In this document: one piece after another, positions 35,609-44,870 of the stretch | Numbering within the stretch: position 1 is the stretch's first letter | How the letters are laid out: the number at the start of each line of letters is the position of its first letter | Assembly (NCBI GenBank): GCA_947177635.1 | Contig: CAMWVQ010000001.1 | Coordinates: 1 to 64,000, forward strand | DNA from: an uncultured Porphyromonadaceae bacterium | GTDB taxonomy: Bacteria; Bacteroidota; Bacteroidia; Bacteroidales; Muribaculaceae | Length of the DNA stretch: 64,000 nt | Reading direction: 5' to 3' | Translations under genes and position numbers: made by a program | The notes under the pieces: model-generated | Seen by the model: the letters and a program-made list of their open reading frames with translations, nothing else | Told to the model about the DNA's origin: nothing | The model's database searches: none

Positions 35609-36721
35609 ATGAAAATCCAACATTCCCTAAAGCTTGCAACTCTCTCCGGACTATGCTTCGCCGCCTTGACCGGCTGCGGCTCACTCCAGAAATCAGGAGT
35701 CTCCGGTTCGGAAGGACGGGTGGTGACCCTTGCCGACGGACGGCAGGTTGTCGTCAGCGGCCAGAAAGAAGCCTCACAGTCGTCAGCGTCAACCGACGCC
35801 AGGAAAGACAAGAAACTAACGCCCCCGAAAGGCGACGGGAAAAACAGCCCAGCGAAACCTAAGAAACCCAAGAAGAAAAAAGAACAACAGCAAACCACTG
35901 ACCGCGAGGCGGTAGGCACCACTGTCATATGCGACAACGACGCCCATCTCCATCCAGCTGCCGGGACAGCAGCCGAAAGCGACAAGCTCAAGACAGCAGC
36001 AGTGGAGGATTTCTCGCTCAACGGCGAATGGACAATACAATCGGTCAGGGACAACGCCGTGACCGGTGAAGAACGCCCCTATGTGACCTTCGACCTGGCC
36101 GCGAAGCGGTTCTATGGCAACAACGGCTGCAACTATATCAATGGCGACCTCACCGTCGAGCCCGACAGCTCCTTGAAATTATCCAACATGATTTCGACAA
36201 TGAGAATGTGTCATGATGATCAATACCAGTACCTTATCAACCTGGCCCTCGATGACGTGACTTCATATTCGGCGCGACGAGACAGGCATGAGATTCTGCT
36301 TGACCTCAAAGACTCCGCCGGCAGGACCATCCTCGTGCTGCGCAGACACAACATGGACTTCCTCAACGGGGCCTGGAATGTGACTGAGCTAAACGGCTCC
36401 AAGCTGGTACAGGAGGATGACGCCACCATGACATTCGACACCACCGACCTGAAAATCCACGGCACCACGGGCTGCAACATCTTCAACGGGGAGCTTTTCA
36501 TCGACCCCGACAAGACGACATCCCTGCAAGTACTGAAACTTGCCACAACAAGGATGGCCTGTCCGCCCGACTCCCGCGAGACAGAGTTCCTGCTCGCCCT
36601 CGAATCGGTGGAAACAGCCAAGGCCGACGGTCACAACGAGGTCACTCTCTATGACACCGAAGGCAAACCCCTCTTCAAGCTCGTAAAGGTAGACCTGAGG
36701 GAGGACACCCCGGCTGAATGA
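35609..36721 (+). CDS. Lipoprotein with two META domains
   Basis: 370 aa. The signal peptide ends in a lipobox (LTGC, Cys about 23). A Lys/Pro-rich linker (about 60-105: PKKPKKKKEQQQ) precedes two META domains (about 132-240: LNGEWTIQSV, GNNGCNYING; and about 250-365: LNGAWNVTELNG, GTTGCNIFNGE), each ending in a CPPD- or MCHDD-type loop. META domains occur in HslJ-like envelope proteins linked to stress or antibiotic tolerance; the molecular role is unknown. Likely periplasmic or outer-membrane bound. A terminator follows. Confidence 0.87.
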   Translation: MKIQHSLKLATLSGLCFAALTGCGSLQKSGVSGSEGRVVTLADGRQVVVSGQKEASQSSASTDARKDKKLTPPKGDGKNSPAKPKKPKKKKEQQQTTDREAVGTTVICDNDAHLHPAAGTAAESDKLKTAAVEDFSLNGEWTIQSVRDNAVTGEERPYVTFDLAAKRFYGNNGCNYINGDLTVEPDSSLKLSNMISTMRMCHDDQYQYLINLALDDVTSYSARRDRHEILLDLKDSAGRTILVLRRHNMDFLNGAWNVTELNGSKLVQEDDATMTFDTTDLKIHGTTGCNIFNGELFIDPDKTTSLQVLKLATTRMACPPDSRETEFLLALESVETAKADGHNEVTLYDTEGKPLFKLVKVDLREDTPAE

Positions 36722-36756
36722 CCGTCAAAGCCATACGGTCCAACCTCTCAAAGCCC

Positions 36757-36806
36757 GGCGGCGTTATCAGGAACGATTCCGAATAATGCCGTCAGGCTTT
36801 TTATTT
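36757..36806 (+). terminator. Terminator of the META-domain gene
   Basis: CGGCGTTAT and ATAATGCCG (one G-T pair) enclose an inner GGAA/TTCC stem, followed by CAGGCTTTTTATTT. Confidence 0.65.
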
Positions 36807-37002
36807 GTCCGCATCCATTAAAAACATAGTTTCTTGGAAGTTAGCTTCAGAAAGCCGTATGTTTCAATTGTGTTTCACAATCATAACTACCTAATTATAA
36901 ATCCATTGCGAGGCGTGGTTTAAGCTTTTGTTTATACTGGCAGATAAACTGCTGAAAAACAGTTGTCTTTAACTTGACCTGAAATATCCAAGAGATTTGG
37001 TG

Positions 37003-37034
37003 TTTGTTTTTATGAAAAAATAATCCGAATTTTG
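37003..37034 (+). promoter_or_regulatory. Promoter for dnaA
   Basis: TTTG (37003-37006), exactly 20 bases, then GAATTTTG (37027-37034; one mismatch to TAnnTTTG). The leader would be about 30 bases. Confidence 0.55.
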
Positions 37035-37070
37035 TAGTGGAAAAAGACAACTTCACGACTGAGTTTCACA

Positions 37071-38450
37071 ATGCAGCAAAATCATCTACAACTCTGGGAG
37101 GAATGTCGCACCATCTTGCGTGACAACCTCCCGGCGGAACAGTTCCGCGCCTGGTTCGAGCCGATTGCCTCGCTGGGCTTCGAGGATGGGAAGCTTACGC
37201 TTGCCGTCCCCTCCCCCTTCTGTTCCGAGTATATCGAGAACAATTATCTCTCCATTCTCGGGCCTACCCTCCGCCGCGTTTATGGCGAAGGGGTGAAACT
37301 CTTTTACAAGTTCAACCAGATCAGCAACCACCCCGAAACAGCAATCACCGAGGGTGGACTCTCGTCATCCCCGGTTCTCAGCCGTCAGGGACACGGTCTT
37401 TTCCAGACTCCCGTAGCCGCCACTTTCGACTCGCAGCTCAATCCCCGTTACACATTCGAGAATTACTGCAGCTCGACCTCCAACAAAATCGCCCGCGCTA
37501 TCGGTGAGGCAATCGCCAACGACCCCAAGCTCAAGACCTTCAACCCCCTGTTTGTCTTCGGGCCGACCGGTGTGGGCAAGACCCACCTCATCCAGGCCAT
37601 CGGCATCAAAATCAAGGAACACAATCCGCTGGCCCGCATATTATATGTTAGCGCGCGACTCTTCGAGAGCCAGTTCACCGTGGCCGCACGCAACGGAAAG
37701 GTCAACGAGTTCATAAACTTCTACCAGAGCATCGACACTTTAATCATCGATGACATACAAGACCTGGTAGACAAGGACAAGACGCAGAACACCTTCTTCC
37801 ATATCTTCAACCACCTTCACCAGAACCAGAAACAGATCATCCTCTCCAGCGACTGCTGCCCCACGCAGCTCAAGGGTATGACAGCCCGTCTGATTTCACG
37901 TTTCAAATGGGGTATGACCGTCGAACTGGAGAAGCCAGACCTGGCCCTGCGCCGCATGGTGCTCCAGCTGAAGTCAGAGCAAGACGGGCTCTCGCTGGCT
38001 CCCGAGGTTATGGATTTCATCGCCGAGAATGTCACCAACTCGGTGCGCGAGCTGGAAGGAATCGTGGTCTCGCTGCTGGCCCACGCCACAGTGCTCAACC
38101 GCGAGGTGACAGTCGACCTGGCGCGCCACGTTATGAACAATGTGGTCAAGCTCCACAAAAAGTCATCCATCAATTTCGAGATGATTGCCCAAGGGGTTGC
38201 CAGCCACTACAAAATCGACTCAGACCTTCTCTTCGCCAAGACCCGCAAACGCGAGGTTTCAGACGCCCGTCAGATGGTCATGTACATGGCCAAGAAATAC
38301 GCCAAGATGTCGCTGACCGCCATCGGCGCGCGCCTGTCGCGAAACTACGCCACAGTGATTCACGGCTGCAAGAACATCGAGGAGCGCCTCCCCTACGAGA
38401 AGCAGCTCCAGGAGGATGTGGCCTCAATAGAGAAAGTCATACTGGCCTGA
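37071..38450 (+). CDS. dnaA: Chromosomal replication initiator DnaA
   Basis: 459 aa. Domain I about 1-85; a short variable linker; AAA+ domain with Walker A GPTGVGKTH (about 164-172), Walker B LIIDDIQD and the sensor region; domain IV with the DnaA signature ending YATVIHGCKNI, which reads DnaA boxes. It starts replication at oriC. It is a single-gene transcript here, not next to dnaN or a recognisable origin, which is not unusual in Bacteroidetes. Confidence 0.97.
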   Translation: MQQNHLQLWEECRTILRDNLPAEQFRAWFEPIASLGFEDGKLTLAVPSPFCSEYIENNYLSILGPTLRRVYGEGVKLFYKFNQISNHPETAITEGGLSSSPVLSRQGHGLFQTPVAATFDSQLNPRYTFENYCSSTSNKIARAIGEAIANDPKLKTFNPLFVFGPTGVGKTHLIQAIGIKIKEHNPLARILYVSARLFESQFTVAARNGKVNEFINFYQSIDTLIIDDIQDLVDKDKTQNTFFHIFNHLHQNQKQIILSSDCCPTQLKGMTARLISRFKWGMTVELEKPDLALRRMVLQLKSEQDGLSLAPEVMDFIAENVTNSVRELEGIVVSLLAHATVLNREVTVDLARHVMNNVVKLHKKSSINFEMIAQGVASHYKIDSDLLFAKTRKREVSDARQMVMYMAKKYAKMSLTAIGARLSRNYATVIHGCKNIEERLPYEKQLQEDVASIEKVILA

Positions 38451-38469
38451 CATCTCAGGCAGGATTCAA

Positions 38470-38520
38470 CAAACGGTTGGCGGGCGCGGATTCTGATTCG
38501 CGCCCGCCAACCGTTTGTTT
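38470..38520. terminator. Bidirectional terminator after dnaA
   Basis: An 18-bp perfect stem (AAACGGTTGGCGGGCGCG and complement, 10-base loop) has TGTTT on the plus strand and TGTTG on the minus strand. It separates dnaA from the convergent nitroreductase gene. Confidence 0.87.
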
Positions 38521-38558
38521 CGGAATCACTTTTTATCATACGGAACAACCGAAAGCCT

Positions 38559-39305
38559 TCACTGCTTCAGGAAGCCCGACGCTGCGAGAAACTCCAGGAA
38601 TTTCACCGAGAAAAGCTCATTGTTCGCCTTGGGATAACGGATGTCTGTAAAGACCTGGGCGAGCGTCTGCTTGCCGTTCTCCTTAACGAATCCACGCGAA
38701 TCCTCACGCGCCTCCTTCCCGGCATAGAGGCTGTTGATGCGGTCTGGTGTGTATGGGTGATATTTCCCCTCATGCAATATGGCCTCCAACGGGAGCCGCC
38801 CTACCTCTACCCCATCTTCGGCAGGATACCCGACGGTGAGGGTTATCACCGGCACCACCAGTTCGGGCAGTTCAAGCGCGTCGGCAATCTCCCGGGCATT
38901 GTAAGTAGTCGTTCCGAGCCAGCAGACACCCAGCCCTTCCTGTTCGGCCACGGTGTTAAACTGCTGCGCGAAGGCAATGGCGTCAATTGCCGCAGCCATA
39001 AAGGATTGCAGGTTGTCGTAGCAGGGAGTCGCGTCGCGCTCCTCACACCATCTGGAAAAACGGTGGAAGTCAGCGCAGACCGTGATTACCGCCTGCGCGC
39101 CCATCACCTGCGGCTGGTTGAAATGGGCCGGGGCCAGACGGCGTTTCCCCTCCTCGTCGGTGGTCACGACCGCAGAGTAAAGCTGCATGTTTCCCGTGGT
39201 CGGGGCATGTGAAGCCTTCTCCAGCAACTCATTGAGCATCTCGGCGGGAACAGGGCGGTCGGAATAGCGCCTGATGGTGCGGCGCTCTCTCCAGTAGTCT
39301 TTCAT
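38559..39305 (-). CDS. Nitroreductase-family FMN oxidoreductase (NfsA-like)
   Basis: 248 aa from the ATG at 39305; the track begins at a TTG eleven codons upstream. The N-terminal FMN contact RRTIRRYSDRPV, the SHAPTTGNMQ loop and the EGLGVCWLGTTTYN segment are typical of the NfsA/flavin reductase branch. It reduces nitro compounds, quinones or flavins with NAD(P)H. The physiological substrate is not known. Confidence 0.85.
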   Translation of the reverse strand: MKDYWRERRTIRRYSDRPVPAEMLNELLEKASHAPTTGNMQLYSAVVTTDEEGKRRLAPAHFNQPQVMGAQAVITVCADFHRFSRWCEERDATPCYDNLQSFMAAAIDAIAFAQQFNTVAEQEGLGVCWLGTTTYNAREIADALELPELVVPVITLTVGYPAEDGVEVGRLPLEAILHEGKYHPYTPDRINSLYAGKEAREDSRGFVKENGKQTLAQVFTDIRYPKANNELFSVKFLEFLAASGFLKQ

Positions 39306-39407
39306 ATTCGGTGGAAAGTTTATGTTGTTGGGTTGCAATTACAGTATGATTTCCGTTCAGCATCATACAGGTGAATGACGCCCATATGCCTGGCGCCAAC
39401 CCCTCCG

Positions 39408-39415
39408 CAAAGTTA
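39408..39415 (-). promoter_or_regulatory. -7 element for the nitroreductase gene
   Basis: TAACTTTG on the minus strand, with TTTC 19 bases upstream, gives a leader of about 95 bases to the ATG at 39305. Confidence 0.5.
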
Positions 39416-39472
39416 AGCCTTATTTCCCAATTATGAAACCCCAGAACCAACCGGGGAAGTCCATTGTTTTGA

Positions 39473-39486
39473 GAATGTAGACATTC
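39473..39486. promoter_or_regulatory. Small palindrome before the aspartate decarboxylase gene
   Basis: GAATGT-AG-ACATTC is a perfect 6-bp inverted repeat 20 bases before the ATG. It could be an operator half-site pair, but at this length chance is possible. Confidence 0.25.
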
Positions 39487-39505
39487 ACCACCATAAAACC
39501 ACCGT

Positions 39506-41143
39506 ATGGACAATCTCATAAACTCCCCCTTGGACAAAGAACTGTCAAAACTCTCCCCCTTCGAACTGAAAGGACATATAATCGCCATGGCCAACGAGAA
39601 GGTCAGGAAATCAGCAAACACGATGCTCAACGCCGGCCGAGGCAACCCAAACTGGGTCGCAGAGGAGGCCAGGGACGCCTTTTTCGCCCTCGGACAGTTC
39701 GCGATGACCGAATGCCGCCGCGACTTCTCGATGAGCGAAGGTATAGCCGGAGTGCCGCAGAAAGAGGGAATCTCAGTCAGGTTCCAGACATGGCTGCGTG
39801 AAAACGCCTCGACTCCAGGGGTGAGCTTCCTCGCTCGGGCCTACGAATACTGCCTGATGGAGCTGTCTGCCGACTCCGACGGACTTGTAGAGGAGTGGGC
39901 CGGCGGCATCGTCGGACACGAGTACCCCACCCCTCCCCGTATTCTCCAATACACCGAATCCATATGCCGCCGCTACCTCGAATGGGCAATATGCGCCGGT
40001 AATCCGCCCGAAGGCAACACGTTCGACCTCTTCGCCGTCGAAGGCTCCACGGCCGGAATGTGTTACTGCTTCGACGTCTTGAAGCAGAACTTCCTGCTCA
40101 ACAAGGGTGACTCGATAGCGATAATGGTGCCGGTGTTCACCCCCTACCTTGAAATCCCCGAACTGGAGGAATTCGATTACACGATGCTGAACGTCAAGGC
40201 CGACACGATGAGTCCTGACGGACTGCACACCTGGCAATACAATCCGGACGACATCGAGAAGCTGAAAGACCCCAGGTACAAGATGCTTTTTGTCACCAAC
40301 CCCTCCAACCCTCCCAGCTACGCCATCGACCGCGCGACTGTCGAGGCCCTCAAGGAGGTCGTCAAGGCCAACCCCGACCTGATGATTCTGACCGACGATG
40401 TCTATGGCACCTTAGTCGACGGATACCGCAGCCTGATTGCCGACCTGCCCTTCAACGCCATGTCGTGCTACTCCTTCTCGAAATATTTCGGGGCCACCGG
40501 CTGGCGCATCGCCCTGACCGCCGTAAGCCGGGAGAATGTCTTCGACAAGCTCATCTCCCGGCTACCGCAGGAGAAGAAGGAAGCCCTCAGAAAACGTTAC
40601 CAGACCCTCACCCTCGATGTCGACTCCCTTAAGTTCATAGACCGGATGGTGGCCGAAAGCCGCCTCATCGCCCTGAACCACACAGCCGGACTGTCAACCC
40701 CTCAGCAGATACAGATGGCCCTCTTCTCCCTCGGCTCGCTGATTGACAAGGATGATTCATACCACAAACGCATGATCAAACTCATCCACGACCGCTACGA
40801 TGCCCTCTGGAGAAGTTTCGGCTTCCATACCCCCGATGATCCGCTCAGGGCCGACTACTATTCGGAGATAGACATGATGGTATGGGCGAAGAAACTCCAC
40901 GGCGAAGAGTTCGCCCGTTACATGGAGGAGACCTACAACCCTCTGGCGTTTGTATTCAGGCTCGCGTCAGAGACCGGATGCGTGGTGCTCAACGGCGACG
41001 GCTTCGACGGCCCGGCGTGGAGCATCAGGGTCTCCCTGGCCAACCTCGATGAAGAGGATTATGTAAGGCTCGGCACCAACATCCGCCAGATTCTCAACCA
41101 GTTCGCTGATGACTGGAAAGCCTCTCGCAAAGCCACGGACTGA
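39506..41143 (+). CDS. Bifunctional aspartate transaminase / aspartate 4-decarboxylase
   Basis: 545 aa, the length of the large aspartate 4-decarboxylase (AsdA/AspD) group. A fold-type I PLP enzyme with the cofactor Lys in SFSKYFGATGWR, FVTNPSNPPS and the N-terminal NAGRGNPNW typical of this group. It converts aspartate to alanine plus CO2 and can also transaminate. In other bacteria it pairs with the AspT aspartate/alanine antiporter to form a proton-motive cycle; no AspT gene is adjacent here. A strong terminator follows. Confidence 0.92.
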   Translation: MDNLINSPLDKELSKLSPFELKGHIIAMANEKVRKSANTMLNAGRGNPNWVAEEARDAFFALGQFAMTECRRDFSMSEGIAGVPQKEGISVRFQTWLRENASTPGVSFLARAYEYCLMELSADSDGLVEEWAGGIVGHEYPTPPRILQYTESICRRYLEWAICAGNPPEGNTFDLFAVEGSTAGMCYCFDVLKQNFLLNKGDSIAIMVPVFTPYLEIPELEEFDYTMLNVKADTMSPDGLHTWQYNPDDIEKLKDPRYKMLFVTNPSNPPSYAIDRATVEALKEVVKANPDLMILTDDVYGTLVDGYRSLIADLPFNAMSCYSFSKYFGATGWRIALTAVSRENVFDKLISRLPQEKKEALRKRYQTLTLDVDSLKFIDRMVAESRLIALNHTAGLSTPQQIQMALFSLGSLIDKDDSYHKRMIKLIHDRYDALWRSFGFHTPDDPLRADYYSEIDMMVWAKKLHGEEFARYMEETYNPLAFVFRLASETGCVVLNGDGFDGPAWSIRVSLANLDEEDYVRLGTNIRQILNQFADDWKASRKATD

Positions 41144-41168
41144 CATGTCGCCAACCCGCAACCCCACC

Positions 41169-41210
41169 AAAGTATCCCCGCCGCACCCCTGTCGGCGGGG
41201 ATACTTTTCG
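41169..41210 (+). terminator. Terminator of the aspartate decarboxylase gene
   Basis: A 15-bp perfect stem (AAAGTATCCCCGCCG and complement, 9-base loop) followed by TCGCTT. Confidence 0.82.
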
Positions 41211-41412
41211 CTTGTGAAAAACTTATCAACAATCAGGCGGTTTTAACCCGGCGGATTTGGAGGATTGCGGAAATTTTCCGAAGTTTGCGAAGTTTTGAAT
41301 GAACTTACATCAATAAGTAACTGGTCGAAATTATTTTAATGTTTGTTCGAGTAAAATCTTCTAAAAATTTTGCCGAAGAAACCTTGAAATAAGATGACCG
41401 GTTAATATAAAA

Positions 41413-41420
41413 TAATTTTG
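41413..41420 (+). promoter_or_regulatory. -7 element for the ribonucleotide reductase gene
   Basis: TAATTTTG is an exact TAnnTTTG match 47 bases before the GTG at 41468. The -33 element is poor. Confidence 0.4.
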
Positions 41421-41467
41421 AACAGTTACTTAACCATCTATAACCTGATTAATCCTCTCTGTTGATT

Positions 41468-44011
41468 GTGGAAAAACCTATTTACAGCTACGATGAAGCA
41501 TACGAAGCGTCGTTGAAATATTTCAATGGCGATGAGCTCGCCGCCCGCGTCTGGGTCAGCAAGTACGCCCTGAAAGACTCCTTCGGCAACATCTACGAGA
41601 AGACCCCCGACGACATGCACCACCGCATCGCGTCTGAGCTTTCGCGTATCGAGCAGAAATACCCCAACCCTATGGACCACGATGAAATCTTCTCTTACCT
41701 TAAAGATTTCCGCTACATCGTGCCGCAGGGAAGCCCGATGACAGGCATCGGCAACGATTTCCAGGTAAGCTCGCTGTCAAACTGCTTCGTCATCGGCCTT
41801 GACGGCACCCCAGACTCATACGGAGGCATCATCCGCATCGACGAGGAGCAGGTACAGCTTATGAAACGCCGTGGCGGAGTAGGCCACGACCTGAGCCACA
41901 TACGCCCCAAAGGCACACCTGTGAAGAACTCGGCCCTGACCTCGACTGGCCTGGTTCCTTTCATGGAAAGATATTCCAACTCGACGCGCGAGGTCGCCCA
42001 GGATGGACGCCGGGGCGCCCTGATGCTCACCGTGTCGGTGAAACACCCCGACTCCGAGGCGTTTGTCGACGCCAAGATGACCGAGGGGAAAGTCACGGGA
42101 GCGAACGTATCGGTCCGCATCGACGACGCATTCATGGAAGCCGCCACCACAGGCACTCCCTACCGCCAGCAGTTCCCCGTCGATGCCGCCGACCCTGAAA
42201 TCGTGAAGGAAATCGACGCGAAAGCTTTCTGGGGGAAAATCATCCACAACGCCTGGAAATCGGCCGAACCCGGCGTGCTGTTCTGGGACACCATCACCCG
42301 CGAGTCTGTCCCCGACTGCTACGCCGACCTCGGATTCCGCACCATATCCACCAATCCCTGCGGCGAGATTCCCCTCTGCCCCTACGACTCCTGCCGCCTG
42401 CTGGCCATCAACCTCTTCTCTTATGTAAGAAATCCGTTCACCCCGCAGGCTGAGTTTGATTTTGAACTTTTCAGGACACATGTCGCCAAGGCGCAGCGCA
42501 TCATGGATGACATCATCGACCTGGAGATGGAGAAAATCGACAGAATCCTGGAGAAAATCGATTCCGACCCTGAGACCCTTGAGGTGCGCGGCCCCGAACG
42601 TCATCTCTGGGAGAAAATCAAGAAAAAGACCCTTATGGGACGCCGCACCGGCGTCGGCACCACCGCCGAGGGTGACATGATCGCCGCGATGGGGCTGCGT
42701 TACGGCACCCCCGAGGCGACCTCTTTCTCGGAGGAGGTGCACAAACAGCTCGCCCTGGCCGCATACGGATCATCAGTCGTGATGGCCGAAGAACGCGGAG
42801 CGTTCGAGATATTCGACGCGGCCCGCGAGAAGGAGAACCCCTTCCTGCTCAGGCTCAAGGAGGCTCAGCCCGAGCTGTGGGAACGCATGCAGAAGTCTGG
42901 ACGCCGCAACATCGCCTGTCTGACCATCGCCCCCACCGGCACGACCAGCCTCATGACCCGCACAACCTCGGGCATCGAGCCTGTGTTCCTCCCCGTCTAC
43001 AAACGCCGCCGCAAGGTGAACCCGTCAGACACCGATGTGCGCATCGACTTCGTAGACGAGAACGGCGACGCTTTCGAGGAATACATCGTCTACCACCCCA
43101 AATTCCTCGACTGGATGAAAATCAACGGCATCGAGCAACGCCATGACTACACCCAGGAGGAGCTTGACGGGCTGGTGGCACGTTCTCCCTATGCCGGCGC
43201 GACATCCAACGACATCGACTGGCTTGAGAAAGTCAAAATGCAGGGCCGTGTGCAGAAGTGGGTCGACCATTCGATTTCAGTCACCATCAACCTCCCCTCG
43301 GATGTGTCTGAGGAACTCGTCAACCGCCTTTATGTCGAGGCTTGGCGTTCAGGCTGCAAGGGCTGCACCGTCTACCGCGACGGCTCCCGCTCGGGAGTGC
43401 TAATCTCCATCGAGAAAAAGAAGAAAGCCGAACCGCAGCAGGCTCCCGGCGAGATACACCCCCATGTCATCAAGCGTCCCAACGAGCTTGAGGCCGATGT
43501 GGTGCGCTTCCAGAACAACAAGGAGAAATGGATTGCTTTCGTCGGACTTATGAACGGACGCCCCTATGAGATTTTCACCGGTCTGGCCGACGACGAGGAT
43601 GGCATCTTCTGCCCCAAGTCTGTCAACCACGGCAAAATCATAAAGGCGATGAATCCCGACGGCACCAAGCGCTATGACTTCCAGTTTGTCAACAAGCGCG
43701 GCTACAAGACAACAATCGAGGGGCTGTCTGACAAGTTCAATCCCGAATACTGGAACTACGCCAAGCTTATCTCGGGTGTGCTCCGCTACGGAATGCCCAT
43801 CGACCAGGTGCTGAAACTCGTCTCCGGCCTGGAACTTGACTCGCAGAGCATCAACACCTGGAAAATGGGAGTCGAACGCGCCCTCAAGAAGTATCTCCCC
43901 AACGGCACCCAGGCGTCAGGCCAGCGTTGCCCCAACTGCGGACAGGAGACCCTTATCTACCAGGAAGGATGCCTGATATGCACCTCCTGCGGCACCTCCA
44001 AGTGTGGCTGA
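41468..44011 (+). CDS. nrdJ: Adenosylcobalamin-dependent ribonucleoside-diphosphate reductase (class II)
   Basis: 847 aa. The GTG at 41468 gives the expected N-terminus MEKPIYSYDEAYEA; the track's TTG two codons earlier adds only two residues. It reduces ribonucleotides to deoxyribonucleotides with a B12-generated thiyl radical, independent of oxygen. Visible: SNCFVIG (first redox Cys), TNPCGEIPLCPYD (radical Cys and catalytic Asn/Glu) and the ending CPNCGQETLIYQ with a CTSCG pair, a zinc-ribbon-like tail. The organism therefore needs cobalamin for this route; other ribonucleotide reductases may lie outside the window. Confidence 0.92.
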   Translation: MEKPIYSYDEAYEASLKYFNGDELAARVWVSKYALKDSFGNIYEKTPDDMHHRIASELSRIEQKYPNPMDHDEIFSYLKDFRYIVPQGSPMTGIGNDFQVSSLSNCFVIGLDGTPDSYGGIIRIDEEQVQLMKRRGGVGHDLSHIRPKGTPVKNSALTSTGLVPFMERYSNSTREVAQDGRRGALMLTVSVKHPDSEAFVDAKMTEGKVTGANVSVRIDDAFMEAATTGTPYRQQFPVDAADPEIVKEIDAKAFWGKIIHNAWKSAEPGVLFWDTITRESVPDCYADLGFRTISTNPCGEIPLCPYDSCRLLAINLFSYVRNPFTPQAEFDFELFRTHVAKAQRIMDDIIDLEMEKIDRILEKIDSDPETLEVRGPERHLWEKIKKKTLMGRRTGVGTTAEGDMIAAMGLRYGTPEATSFSEEVHKQLALAAYGSSVVMAEERGAFEIFDAAREKENPFLLRLKEAQPELWERMQKSGRRNIACLTIAPTGTTSLMTRTTSGIEPVFLPVYKRRRKVNPSDTDVRIDFVDENGDAFEEYIVYHPKFLDWMKINGIEQRHDYTQEELDGLVARSPYAGATSNDIDWLEKVKMQGRVQKWVDHSISVTINLPSDVSEELVNRLYVEAWRSGCKGCTVYRDGSRSGVLISIEKKKKAEPQQAPGEIHPHVIKRPNELEADVVRFQNNKEKWIAFVGLMNGRPYEIFTGLADDEDGIFCPKSVNHGKIIKAMNPDGTKRYDFQFVNKRGYKTTIEGLSDKFNPEYWNYAKLISGVLRYGMPIDQVLKLVSGLELDSQSINTWKMGVERALKKYLPNGTQASGQRCPNCGQETLIYQEGCLICTSCGTSKCG

Positions 44012-44047
44012 CACCTTTCACCTGCCAACTATCACCCACCAACGAAC

Positions 44048-44097
44048 CACAGAGATGCCTTCCCGATGGATTTCCCGGGATGGCATCTCTGTGTTTC
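44048..44097 (+). terminator. Terminator of nrdJ
   Basis: A 12-bp stem (CACAGAGATGCC/GGCATCTCTGTG) with an inner CCCG/CGGG pairing, followed by TGTTTCG. Confidence 0.72.
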
Positions 44098-44211
44098 GTG
44101 AGCCCTCTCCTGAACCTGGGGCCGTCACCTAAGCGGAGTTTTATCAGGCGGCTGCAAAACTTTTTCGGAACCGCCGTTGTTATGATTCTTGAACGTAATT
44201 TCCACTATTTT

Positions 44212-44730
44212 ATGAAAAAGTTATTCTTTTCGTCATTGGCGGTTGCCGCGGTCCTCGTGACATCCTGCTCCTCCAAGACTACTGAAAAAGAAGCCACAGA
44301 TGAGGGCGCCGCTATCAAGGCTAAAATCGAAAATTGCTCAGACCCCGACAGTCTTAAGATTTATGTGCAGCAGGCAAAAGACTATGCTGCGAAACTTGTG
44401 AAGGAGGGCAATGACACCGCAGCCCAGGCCTACCTCAATGAGGTTGCCCCCGTAGTCCAGACCAAAGACCCCACAGCCGTCAACATATTTGACCGGCTTG
44501 AGGCAAAGGCCGACAGCACCGTGAACAATGCCGTTGAGAAGGCAGACTCCCTGAAAGACAAGGCCGCCGCAGCAGCCCAGGCAAAGGTCGAGGAGGGTAA
44601 AGCCAAAGCCGCCGAGGCAGCCAATGAGGTGAAAGAGAAAACCGCCGCAGCAGCCGAGACCGCCAAGCAGAAGACCGCTGACGCCGCCCAGTCTGCCGCC
44701 GACAAGGTAAAGAACGCCCTCGGCCAGTAA
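44212..44730 (+). CDS. Alanine-rich helical lipoprotein
   Basis: 172 aa from the ATG at 44212, which starts a signal peptide with lipobox (LVTSC, Cys about 18); the 95 extra residues in the track overlap the nrdJ terminator and are not credible. After a short helical segment, residues about 105-170 are a long amphipathic Ala/Lys/Glu helix with loose 11-residue periodicity (AAAAAQAKVEEGKAKAAEAA), as in LEA-like or apolipoprotein-like stress proteins. No enzymatic domain. Possibly a periplasmic membrane- or envelope-stabilising protein; the function is not known. Confidence 0.8.
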   Translation: MKKLFFSSLAVAAVLVTSCSSKTTEKEATDEGAAIKAKIENCSDPDSLKIYVQQAKDYAAKLVKEGNDTAAQAYLNEVAPVVQTKDPTAVNIFDRLEAKADSTVNNAVEKADSLKDKAAAAAQAKVEEGKAKAAEAANEVKEKTAAAAETAKQKTADAAQSAADKVKNALGQ

Positions 44731-44785
44731 CCATACCGCGCCCGGCAAAGGCCCGCATTACTCTTTCTAATTCTAAGAAATAATC

Positions 44786-44825
44786 AGGGAGGCACCGCTA
44801 TCAGGCGATGCCTCCCTTCGTGTTA
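44786..44825. terminator. Bidirectional terminator at the end of the galactan PUL
   Basis: AGGGAGGCA/TGCCTCCCT with an inner CGC/GCG pairing; the minus-strand tail reads GATTATTTC. It sits between the lipoprotein (+) and the end of the PUL (-). Confidence 0.7.
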
Positions 44826-44870
44826 AGGATTTGTTTGATTTATTTTGGATTTCCTATCGGTCTGCGGTCT

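Larger units (their letters stand above)
36722..37070. other. Intergenic region upstream of dnaA
   Basis: This AT-rich stretch of 349 bases has no ORF. It holds the META-gene terminator at its left and the dnaA promoter at its right. No cluster of TTATCCACA-type DnaA boxes was found, so it is not an obvious replication origin. Confidence 0.6.
41144..41467. other. Intergenic region upstream of the ribonucleotide reductase gene
   Basis: 324 bases. The left end carries a terminator; the rest (about 41220-41467) is very AT-rich with no ORF. It holds a DnaA-box-like TTATCAACA (41223), a palindrome CGGAAATTTTCCG (41268-41280), a -7 element TAATTTTG (41413-41420), and TTTTCCACA on the minus strand at 41467-41475, overlapping the gene start. 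No cobalamin riboswitch signature was recognised. Confidence 0.55.

Noticed and set aside
36722-37070. Possible oriC next to dnaA
   Set aside because: No cluster of TTATCCACA-like boxes was found; only ordinary promoter and terminator signals.
41221-41467. Cobalamin riboswitch upstream of the B12-dependent ribonucleotide reductase
   Set aside because: The conserved B12-box core and its flanking motifs were not seen.
43927-44211. 95-residue N-terminal extension of the alanine-rich lipoprotein in the ORF track
   Set aside because: It overlaps the nrdJ 3' end and its terminator; the lipoprotein signal peptide begins at 44212.
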